Source: Acidobacteriota bacterium (GTDB lineage Bacteria > Acidobacteriota > Aminicenantia > Aminicenantales > Saccharicenantaceae). Taken from it: a DNA stretch of 37,919 nt. Shown one piece after another: positions 1-7,484 of this stretch. The stretch spans positions 1-37,919 of the forward strand of contig JADBLN010000067.1 of assembly GCA_014894455.1 (NCBI GenBank). Direction: 5' to 3'. The notes below the pieces were generated by a model. It saw only the letters and a program-made list of their open reading frames with translations, was not told where the DNA came from and ran no database searches. The translations under genes and the position numbers were made by a program. Within the stretch, counting starts at the first letter, position 1, and each line of letters begins with the position of its first letter.

Positions 1-1023
1 ATTATTATTAAGGGAGTCATTCCCGGCAGCCGCAACGAATAGAATGCCGCTTGCTTGCGCCCTTTCAATTGCCTGATATAGCGCGGTAGATATTCCGTAC
101 CCTCCCCAACTTGCGTTAATGACCTGAGCGCCCATGGTTATGGCATAGTCGATAGCATTAACCTCTGCAGCTGTATTCCCCCGCCCTTGATAATTAAAGG
201 CCTTCAAAGCTATAAGCTTGACGTTCCAACAAACGCCGGCTACGCCCGCGCCATCGTTCCCGCGTGCTCCAGCGATGCCGGCAACATGAGTGCCATGATA
301 GTAGGGATCAAAGTCGTCCATTGGGTTATTGTCATTGTTGACAAAATCCCACCCGTGCCAATCATCGATATAACCATTCCCATCGTTGTCGATCCCGTCA
401 GTCTCTTTTCCCCCGCCGGTCTCTCCAGGATTCGTCCAGATGTTTGGCTGAAGATCTACATGGGCATAATCTATGCCCGAATCGATGATAGCGATCGTAT
501 TGTCCGAGCTTCCCGTGAATATATTCCAAGCTTCGGGAGCATCGATATCCGCATCGGCAGTCCCGCCCGATTGGCCGGCATTGTGTAACCCCCATTGAAG
601 CGAGAAATGCGGATCGTTGGGAATCGTGTCGGCATAATAGATATAGTTTTTTTCCGCATACTCGACGTTGGCATTGGACATGAGCTCAACGATAGCCTTC
701 TCTGTTCCCAACGTCGGTGGAACCTTGACATGGAAGAGATCCGGGTCTCCGAGAAACGACCTGTAATCAGACTTATTCTCGGCCCATAGACCAGCGGATA
801 CGACTTCCCCCCGATGTGCAATAATCGCCCCTTGAACAGCATCGATCGCTTGTATGACAGCGGTTTCCGCAGTTGCCGTCTTGAATTTGACCAACAATTC
901 ATTCGGAACATATGCGGCCGAAACGCTCAGGTCTTGTTGAGTCGCCTCAGAATGTCGGAAGCCAAGAAAGCCTACAGCTAAAAAGACAGCCAATACAAAG
1001 CAAATACCCATGCGCGCTTTCAT
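1..1023 (-). CDS. S8 (subtilisin-like) serine peptidase, C-terminus truncated by window edge
   Basis: Hand translation of the minus strand from ATG at 1023 (RBS GGAGG just upstream) is open to position 1: signal peptide MKARMGICFVLAVFLAVGFLG, then IAIIDSGIDYAHVDL (catalytic Asp), DPYYHGTHVAGIAGA (catalytic His), INASWGGYG...FVAAAGNDSLNN. Absent from the ORF track because there is no stop in the window. Confidence 0.93.
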   Translation of the reverse strand, partial: MKARMGICFVLAVFLAVGFLGFRHSEATQQDLSVSAAYVPNELLVKFKTATAETAVIQAIDAVQGAIIAHRGEVVSAGLWAENKSDYRSFLGDPDLFHVKVPPTLGTEKAIVELMSNANVEYAEKNYIYYADTIPNDPHFSLQWGLHNAGQSGGTADADIDAPEAWNIFTGSSDNTIAIIDSGIDYAHVDLQPNIWTNPGETGGGKETDGIDNDGNGYIDDWHGWDFVNNDNNPMDDFDPYYHGTHVAGIAGARGNDGAGVAGVCWNVKLIALKAFNYQGRGNTAAEVNAIDYAITMGAQVINASWGGYGISTALYQAIERAQASGILFVAAAGNDSLNNN

Positions 1024-1482
1024 TTTATTCCTCCTTGAAAGCAGAAGAATCCGAGGTTAATAAGCCCTTGGTTACTCGGAAATGTTTATGTGCGCATGCC
1101 CCACCCCCTTTGGCTGTTTATCCAAGCTATCAGCCATCTGTTTTGCTGAACAGATTCTGCCGTTAGGCTAAAAAACTAATTTAATATCGATGTTCCCATA
1201 TCATCGATATTCCTCTTATTTTCTATATCATAATTAGATATCTATTTGTCAAGTTTTATTCCTACAAAATTTCGAGCTTGTTACCGTAGTAGAGGGTGTT
1301 TTCCATAAGACAAAACAGCAATCAGGAACATGAGCTTGCTATGTATTGGTCACTTCCAACGATACCAGATGGAATCCGAGCTTTTTATTAGAAGTCCTGC
1401 GATCGGCCCTGTCCCTCCCGGGTGCGCTGTGGTATAGTCCCGTCCGCGACAGAAACGATAGGAAGATGAGGAGGGGGGAACG

Positions 1483-3102
1483 ATGAACGTCCGCAGAGGG
1501 TTTTTCGGGCTTCTTAGCCTGGGCTTGCTCGCCGGCCCCTGGTCCTGTCAGGGTTCGCCGGACCGGATGGAACCCATCACGGTCCGGGAGATCGAATCCC
1601 ACATCCGCTATCTTTCCGCCGACCTCCTCGAGGGCCGGGCCGTGGGGACGAAGGGCATCGAGATGGCCGCCCGCTACCAGGAGGATTACTTCAAGACGAT
1701 GGGCCTCGAGCCGGCCTTCGGAGCGAGCTACAGACAGACGTTCCCCCTGAAAGGGTCCAAGCCCGACCCCGCGGCGACGCTCGAGTTCGTCGCGCCGGCC
1801 GTGGCCATCACGCCCATCCCGGGCGACGAGTTCGTCATCCGGACGGAGAGAGAAGACGCGCCGGCCGAAGCCGCCGGGGACCTCGTCTATTGCGGCTACC
1901 TCGTCCAGGCGCCCGAGCGGAACTGGGACGACATCAAGGGCATGGACCTCACGGGCAAGGTCCTCCTCGTCGAGGTCAACGAGCCGGGCAACCGCCCCGG
2001 CGGCGTCTTCGACGGCGAGGACATGACCTACTATGGCCGCTGGCCCTACAAGTTCGAAAAGGCCGAGGAGCTCGGCGCCGCCGGCGTCCTCATCATCCAC
2101 GACACGAAGGGCGCGGCCTACGGCTGGGACGTCCTCCGGGCCTCCTGGGGGAACGAGACCTTTTTCCTGCCCGATCGGAACCCCCGGCTCCTGTTCGAGG
2201 GCTGGGTCAACGGCGAGACGGCCGACAAGCTTCTGAGCGCCGCCAAGCTCGACCGGCAGGCGCTTCGGGAGAAGGCCGAGAGCGCGGATTTCGCGCCCGT
2301 CCCGCTCGGCCTCCGGGCCAAGGTCCGCCAGCACAGGATCTACCGCACGGTCGACGGCGTCAACGTCGCCAGCATCGTCCGGGCCAAGCACCCCGGCGCC
2401 CGGAAGCGGACGATCGTTCTCTCGGCCCATTACGACCACTTCGGCAAGGACGAAACGCTCCAGGGCGACCAGATCTACAACGGGGCCGTGGATAACTCGT
2501 CCGCCTCGGCCGCCCTCCTCGGTCTGGCCGGCTATTACGCCCAGAGGCCGGAGAAGCTCGAGGACGATCTCTGTTTCGTCGCCGTGACCGCCGAGGAGCA
2601 GCTCATCCTCGGGTCGGACTACTTCGCCCGGCACATGCTGTTCCCAAACGACATGGTCGTCGCGGACATCAACCTCGAGATGACCAACGTCTGGGGTGAG
2701 ACCGAGGACGTCTTCGCCATCGGCGCCCGGCACTCGGACCTCGACGAGGTCTGCCGGCAGGCGGCCGAAAAGCTGGGCCTCCGCTATATCCCCGAACGGA
2801 ACGGCGAGCTCGGCTTTTTCTACCGCTCCGACCAGTTGAGCTTCGCCCGGGCCGGGATCCCCGGCGTCTGGCTCAGCCAGGGGATCGTCGCCAAGGGGCC
2901 GGACAAGGACCTCGTCCAGCGGAAATTCGAGGACTACAGGAAGACGAAATACCACAAGGTGACCGACGAGATCCAGCCCGACTGGGACCTCCGCGGGGCG
3001 CTCCAGATCACCGACTGGGCCCGGGGGATCATCGCCATCCTCCAGGAGCGCGAGGCCCTGCCCCAGTTCCTGCCGACGAGCTCGTTCAAACGGAAAAACT
3101 GA
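1483..3102 (+). CDS. M28 family metallopeptidase with PA-like insert, secreted (possible lipoprotein)
   Basis: IVLSAHYDHFGKD, GAVDNSSASAALLGLAGYY, VAVTAEEQLILGSDYF metal-binding motifs; N-terminal hydrophobic segment ending in Cys. Confidence 0.92.
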   Translation: MNVRRGFFGLLSLGLLAGPWSCQGSPDRMEPITVREIESHIRYLSADLLEGRAVGTKGIEMAARYQEDYFKTMGLEPAFGASYRQTFPLKGSKPDPAATLEFVAPAVAITPIPGDEFVIRTEREDAPAEAAGDLVYCGYLVQAPERNWDDIKGMDLTGKVLLVEVNEPGNRPGGVFDGEDMTYYGRWPYKFEKAEELGAAGVLIIHDTKGAAYGWDVLRASWGNETFFLPDRNPRLLFEGWVNGETADKLLSAAKLDRQALREKAESADFAPVPLGLRAKVRQHRIYRTVDGVNVASIVRAKHPGARKRTIVLSAHYDHFGKDETLQGDQIYNGAVDNSSASAALLGLAGYYAQRPEKLEDDLCFVAVTAEEQLILGSDYFARHMLFPNDMVVADINLEMTNVWGETEDVFAIGARHSDLDEVCRQAAEKLGLRYIPERNGELGFFYRSDQLSFARAGIPGVWLSQGIVAKGPDKDLVQRKFEDYRKTKYHKVTDEIQPDWDLRGALQITDWARGIIAILQEREALPQFLPTSSFKRKN

Positions 3103-3140
3103 ATGTTGGCTTTTTCGGCGGAGTGTGCTAAACTCCCGCG

Positions 3141-3965
3141 GTGATGGAGAATAAAATCCTTTCCCGAAGCTGTTATTTTTCGGATTATCTCAAAGCCCCT
3201 CAAGTCATCTTCGACCTCAAGAACAAAGACAAGGTCGAGGCCATCGAAGAGCTTCTCGACGTCCTGGCCAAGCAGAAGCTCATCGACAACAAGAAGCTCA
3301 TCCTGACCCGGATCATCGACAGGGAGAACCTCGTCTCCACGGCCATCGGCTACGGCGTCGCTCTGCCGCATGCCCGTGTCGATTCCGGCGGCGAGATCGC
3401 CGTCGCCGTCGGCCGTTCGGAGAAGGGCATCGACTTCGACGCCCACGACGGTCAGAAGGTCCACCTGATCATCCTCGTCGTCTGGAACCCGACCCTGCCC
3501 GGTCTCTTCAACCATCTCTTCGCCGGGCTGGCCCGCTTCCTCATCCGGGCCGAGAACCGGGGCCGGATCCAGGCCGCCAAGGACAAGGCGGAGCTCTACG
3601 ACATCCTTTCCGAGATCGAGTTCAAGTTCGTCCACGAGGAAAAGATCGTCAGCAGGGCCCGGCTCCTCAAGAAGCTCCAGGAGATCGAGCTCAAGAAGAA
3701 GAAAGGCACGAAGGAACAGCAGAAGGAGCTCCATAAACAGGCGGCCATGATCCGCGAGGAGCTCGACCGCGACCTCGTCTCCCGTTTCGACCGGCTGATG
3801 GAGCGCTACGGGTTCGCCGTCGCCGACGCCGTCGACGGGGTCTGCCAGAGCTGCAACATCAACATCTCGACCCAGATGTATTCAGCCATGGAGGATTCGA
3901 ACGACATCTACGTGTGCGAGAACTGCGGCAAGTACCTGGTCTCGGCCAGGAAGAAGAAAAAGTAA
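3141..3965 (+). CDS. PTS EIIA type-2 (PtsN-like) domain fused to coiled coil and C4 zinc ribbon (zf-RING_7-like)
   Basis: ENLVSTAIGYGVALPHAR (phospho-His motif of EIIA-2) at N-terminus; C-terminal CQSCN...YVCENCGKYLV zinc ribbon following a charged helical linker. Confidence 0.88.
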   Translation: MMENKILSRSCYFSDYLKAPQVIFDLKNKDKVEAIEELLDVLAKQKLIDNKKLILTRIIDRENLVSTAIGYGVALPHARVDSGGEIAVAVGRSEKGIDFDAHDGQKVHLIILVVWNPTLPGLFNHLFAGLARFLIRAENRGRIQAAKDKAELYDILSEIEFKFVHEEKIVSRARLLKKLQEIELKKKKGTKEQQKELHKQAAMIREELDRDLVSRFDRLMERYGFAVADAVDGVCQSCNINISTQMYSAMEDSNDIYVCENCGKYLVSARKKKK

Positions 3966-5708
3966 TCAGTCGACGCCGGCGGCGGCCAGGCTCCGGGGGG
4001 TATAAAGCTTGTAGACCGGATAGGTCTGCGCCCCCCGCCCCCACTGGCTGACGATGTCCCTGTCGAAAAAATTCCAGACGAGAAGTCCGTCGTCGCTCTC
4101 CGGCTCGAGGAGATAGGCTGCCAGCCGGCCGAGGGCCTGGGCCGTCCGGACGACGAGCGTCCCCCTTGGGAACTCCCGCTTCTCGACGGCATATTCGCCC
4201 TTGACGGTGTTGGTCCGGTGGCCCTGGTAGAGGCGCTCGGCTCCCTTGATCTCCTTGAGCCGGAAGGCCTCGGTCTCGAGGACCACGGCTTCCGTCAGGC
4301 GCTCTACGGCGATCCCGTGCTGCCTCAGCTTGTCGAGGACGTCCGTGTCGAAGACGGGGATGAGATAAGCGTAGGGCAGGCGGACCGTGCGCTTGGGGAA
4401 GAAGTCGGCGAAGTAGGGCATGACGTAGGTCTTCTTGCGGTCGGTCCGTTTGACCTGTGGATAGGGACTCCCTTCGCGGGGCGTGACCTCCATCTCGTAG
4501 CCGCGGACGGACACTTTCTCGGGGAGGGCCTGGACGTCGATGTCCAATCCGAAGGTGTCGGTCTCCTTCGGGGCGAGCTCCCGGAGGACCGTCCGCGCGT
4601 CGGCGTCGGCGACGAGGCGGGAAAGCTCCGGAGCGTTCGCCTCGCAGTAATCCAGGATGGCTTTGAGCAAATTGTAGTTGCCGAGGACGCGCGTCTTGAA
4701 GTCGGCGTAGTTGTAGTTCTCGTCGAGGATGGAGAGCCGGTTGCGCAGGCCGACGTAGTTGGTCACGAAGCGGGGCTGGTGACTGAACGTCTGCCAGCCC
4801 TTTTCCATGTCCTGGAAATCCCGAGGATCGCCGTAGGGGATGGACAGGGTGCCGTATTTTTTCTCGAGCGTGGCGTCCACGGCCGGGAGCATTTTCTCGC
4901 GCACGTACTTGACGATCGCCGGATCGCCGTTCGGGCAGAGCGGCCAGGAGTAAGTGACCGGCTCCTCGTGGTAGGAGCCGTCGGTCGTGTGGCAGTCGAC
5001 GAGGACGAGCGGGTCCCAGCGGAGGAGGACGTTGCGGACGAGGCCGCGCATCTCGGGGCTTTCGAGCTTCATGGCGTCCCGGTTGAGGTCGAGATTCTGG
5101 CCGTTGTGGCGGACGCCCGAGCCTTTCTCGGGGCCGACCTGGCCGCGCCTGTTGTCGGGGCTCATCTTGTCGTTCCCGTCGGCGTTGAAAATGGGTGCGA
5201 TGAGGAGGACGATCTTGTCGAGATAGGGGAGCTTGGGGTCGAGGAGGATGTCCCGGGCGAGCATCAGCGTCGCCTCTTTGCCCTCGACCTCGCCGGCGTG
5301 GATATTGGCCTGGAAGTAGACGACGACGCGCTTGTCGTAGCGCAGGTCCAGCGGGTCCTGGGGCAGGGGTTTGCCGATGACGAGAAGCGGCACGTCCCGG
5401 CCTTCCGTCGAGGTGCAGATTGTCTCGACGCGGACGAGCGGCGAGAGCTTCTGGAGGTCACGGATGAAGGACAGCACGTCGGCGTAGGTCGACGTCGCCG
5501 CGTATTCGGTCGTTTCGGCGGTCGTCTTTGGGGCGGCAGGAGGGGTTTGGGATTGGGGCGGAGAGGGGGCGGTCGAGACGGCCTGAGCGGCGCCGGCGGA
5601 AGCGGGCTGACCGGCGGCCGAGACAGGGACTCCTAGGGCCGCGGCGACGAAAAGAACAAGTGCGAAATGACCTGTACGCGCTGGCCTCATGCGGGCCTCC
5701 TTGTCCAT
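3966..5708 (-). CDS. M14 family zinc carboxypeptidase, secreted
   Basis: ANIHAGEVEGKE (HxxE), NLDLNRDAMKLESPE, VDCHTTDGS; signal peptide in MRPARTGHFALVLFVAAALGVPVSA. Start placed at MDKEARM or MRPARTG rather than the ORF-track start (5765). Confidence 0.88.
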   Translation of the reverse strand: MDKEARMRPARTGHFALVLFVAAALGVPVSAAGQPASAGAAQAVSTAPSPPQSQTPPAAPKTTAETTEYAATSTYADVLSFIRDLQKLSPLVRVETICTSTEGRDVPLLVIGKPLPQDPLDLRYDKRVVVYFQANIHAGEVEGKEATLMLARDILLDPKLPYLDKIVLLIAPIFNADGNDKMSPDNRRGQVGPEKGSGVRHNGQNLDLNRDAMKLESPEMRGLVRNVLLRWDPLVLVDCHTTDGSYHEEPVTYSWPLCPNGDPAIVKYVREKMLPAVDATLEKKYGTLSIPYGDPRDFQDMEKGWQTFSHQPRFVTNYVGLRNRLSILDENYNYADFKTRVLGNYNLLKAILDYCEANAPELSRLVADADARTVLRELAPKETDTFGLDIDVQALPEKVSVRGYEMEVTPREGSPYPQVKRTDRKKTYVMPYFADFFPKRTVRLPYAYLIPVFDTDVLDKLRQHGIAVERLTEAVVLETEAFRLKEIKGAERLYQGHRTNTVKGEYAVEKREFPRGTLVVRTAQALGRLAAYLLEPESDDGLLVWNFFDRDIVSQWGRGAQTYPVYKLYTPRSLAAAGVD

Positions 5709-5767
5709 GACGATGCGAGTCTGTTTTAGAAAGAGGAGTTTATTCCAATTAATTCGGGGACACAATA

Positions 5768-6028
5768 CTAATAGATCTCTTCCCGATGTCCGATCCGGAC
5801 GATGATGATCACGAGCTCTTCCTTATCCTTTTTGAAGATGACCCGATAACTCCCCACTCTCAGGCGATAGAGGTCCTTAGCGGTTCCGCTCAGTCTCTTG
5901 ATGTTGTTTTTCAGGGCTTCGGGGTTCTCGGCCAGGATGAGCAGTTTTTCTTTGATGATTTTCTGGAGCGGGCGGTCGATCCTTCCGAAATCGTCGACGG
6001 CCCGGCCGAGGAAACGGAGTTTGAACAA
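5768..6028 (-). CDS. RelE/ParE superfamily toxin
   Basis: 86 aa, ...AKDLYRLRVGSYRVIFKKDKEELVIIIVRIGHREEIY, typical RelE C-terminus; directly downstream of RHH antitoxin. Confidence 0.88.
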   Translation of the reverse strand: MFKLRFLGRAVDDFGRIDRPLQKIIKEKLLILAENPEALKNNIKRLSGTAKDLYRLRVGSYRVIFKKDKEELVIIIVRIGHREEIY

Positions 6029-6029
6029 C

Positions 6030-6254
6030 CTAAATTCCCAGCTTTTTCCAGACTTCCTCTGAATCGAGGAGCCGGTCGCGTCCCTTTTCGAGGTCGGCCA
6101 GCCTTTTTTTGGCCAGGTTCAAGTCCAGCAGGTCGAAATAGGTTTCGAGGGCTTTCTCGATAATGGCGCTCTTTTTCTCCCCGAGTTCCTCGGCTACGCT
6201 GTCGAGCTCATTCGAGACGTCCGCGTCAAGTGTAATGTTATGTCTCACTTGCAT
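6030..6254 (-). CDS. Ribbon-helix-helix antitoxin of RelE/ParE toxin
   Basis: MQVRHNITLDADVSNELDSVAEELGEKKSAIIEKALETYFDLL; SD AAAGGAG upstream of ATG at 6254; the track's upstream extension would run into the operator palindrome. Confidence 0.85.
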   Translation of the reverse strand: MQVRHNITLDADVSNELDSVAEELGEKKSAIIEKALETYFDLLDLNLAKKRLADLEKGRDRLLDSEEVWKKLGI

Positions 6255-6269
6255 ATTCCGTCTCCTTTT

Positions 6270-6301
6270 TATACACATAATATACATAAAATATGTGTAT
6301 A
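6270..6301. promoter_or_regulatory. Inverted-repeat operator candidate for the toxin-antitoxin operon
   Basis: TATACACATA (6270-6279) / TATGTGTATA (6292-6301), perfect 10-bp arms, 12-nt AT-rich spacer, ~16 bp upstream of antitoxin ATG. Confidence 0.65.
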
Positions 6302-6397
6302 GTCAAGGAGCTTCTTTCCGGCCTCAGAAAAAATTGATTCCTCCTGTCGTTGGTTATATTATCTTTAGCGAGCACTGTCCGGAGGGAAAGCGATCAG

Positions 6398-6976
6398 ATG
6401 GCCAAAGACTGGCGGATTTCAATCTGTACCCGATATCGACCACTGGCTGTTCTTGTCCTGATAATTGCCGTCTGGGTGTCATCAATCCTTGCACTGGCCA
6501 CGATAGGGCGTGCCATATATCATCATCAGCGGAAAGTTTGGGACGCGAAGCTGGCAAGCATCAAGGTTGGAACGACAACAAATGAGCTGATCAGGACCTT
6601 GGGTAAACCCCGATGGACGGAGCGGGTCAAATCAGACCAAATCCAGCGGGTAAGAGGTACGGGCCTTGAGGGACTGGAGCGCGTGAAGGCCGTTCACCCT
6701 GAGTTGGTGATATATCATTATGAAAAAACATTCTTCGGCATGATGGGTTCAGAAGGCTATCGTGTTTACCTGGACGAAACCGAGGAAAGAACCGTGTTTA
6801 GGCCAGGACAATTGATAGAGTTTTGGGTTTTGGAGGGTGCCTCAGCCATGTTCATCTTTATTCTTTCATTGGGAGCACTGGCTTTCCTCGTCTGGCTTTG
6901 TTTTCGATTTTGGTGCGCGAGAAGACTGCGAATAGCAGGCTATGGGCATCCCCATAACGACACTCCTGTGATCTGA
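6398..6976 (+). CDS. Two-TM membrane protein with possible SmpA/OmlA(BamE)-like segment, hypothetical
   Basis: ORF with start MAKDWRIS; hydrophobic helices near both ends; central WDAKLASIKVGTTTNELIRTLGKPRW resembles the BamE-like motif. Confidence 0.6.
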   Translation: MAKDWRISICTRYRPLAVLVLIIAVWVSSILALATIGRAIYHHQRKVWDAKLASIKVGTTTNELIRTLGKPRWTERVKSDQIQRVRGTGLEGLERVKAVHPELVIYHYEKTFFGMMGSEGYRVYLDETEERTVFRPGQLIEFWVLEGASAMFIFILSLGALAFLVWLCFRFWCARRLRIAGYGHPHNDTPVI

Positions 6977-6984
6977 GAGAGAAT

Positions 6985-7407
6985 ATGGCGATATTCGGCG
7001 TCAGGCCCGACAAAGAGCAAGCCCTCGCGGAGCGGATGGAGAAGCTCGGCATCCGCGAGGCGGATATCGTCGAGAAATTCATCCGTTCGGGAGGCCACGG
7101 CGGCCAGAACGTCAATAAGGTCGCGACCTGCGTCTACCTCAAGCATCTGCCCACCGGGTTCGAGGTCAAGTGCCAGCAGGAGCGGCTGCAATCCCTCAAC
7201 CGGTTCCTGGCCCGCCGTATCCTGGTCGACAAGATCGAGACGGCGATCCTGGGGAAGAAAAGTGAAGTGGAGCAGAGGATCGCCAAGATCCGGCGTCAGA
7301 AGCGGAAGCGCTCGAAAAGGGCCAAGGAGAAGATGCTCGCCGACAAGCGCCATATCTCCGAGAAAAAGCAGGGCCGCACCTTCAAGCCGGACCTCTCGGA
7401 CGGCTAA
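6985..7407 (+). CDS. Release-factor-like GGQ domain protein (ribosome-rescue type)
   Basis: FIRSGGHGGQNVNKVATCVYLKHLPTGFEVKCQQERLQSLNR plus basic C-terminal tail RRQKRKRSKRAKEK; no codon-recognition domain. Confidence 0.88.
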   Translation: MAIFGVRPDKEQALAERMEKLGIREADIVEKFIRSGGHGGQNVNKVATCVYLKHLPTGFEVKCQQERLQSLNRFLARRILVDKIETAILGKKSEVEQRIAKIRRQKRKRSKRAKEKMLADKRHISEKKQGRTFKPDLSDG

Positions 7408-7429
7408 ATTCCTCCTTTACTTCACAAAA

Positions 7430-7465
7430 AAAAGCCCGTCCCGGCGCGAGCCGGGACGGGCTTTT
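7430..7465. terminator. Bidirectional intrinsic terminator between convergent genes
   Basis: 15-bp perfect stem AAAAGCCCGTCCCGG / CCGGGACGGGCTTTT, loop CGCGAG, A-tract on one side and T-tract on the other. Confidence 0.9.
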
Positions 7466-7484
7466 GTGCTTCAGCGTGTACTGC

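Noticed and set aside
471-911. 146-aa minus ORF near left edge
   Set aside because: Wrong frame within the S8 peptidase gene, whose true frame is open to position 1.
1339-2955. 538-aa minus-strand ORF opposite the M28 peptidase
   Set aside because: Antisense shadow of high-GC codon bias (low-complexity D/E/V/L/G/R sequence, no recognisable domain); the plus-strand M28 gene explains the region.
4218-5636. 472-aa plus-strand ORF opposite the M14 carboxypeptidase
   Set aside because: Antisense shadow ORF; the minus-strand protein has clear catalytic motifs.
7430-7465. GC-rich hairpin considered as another REP-family member
   Set aside because: Has flanking A/T tracts and sits between convergent genes without GGGGAC/GGGGTC ends; an ordinary bidirectional terminator explains it.
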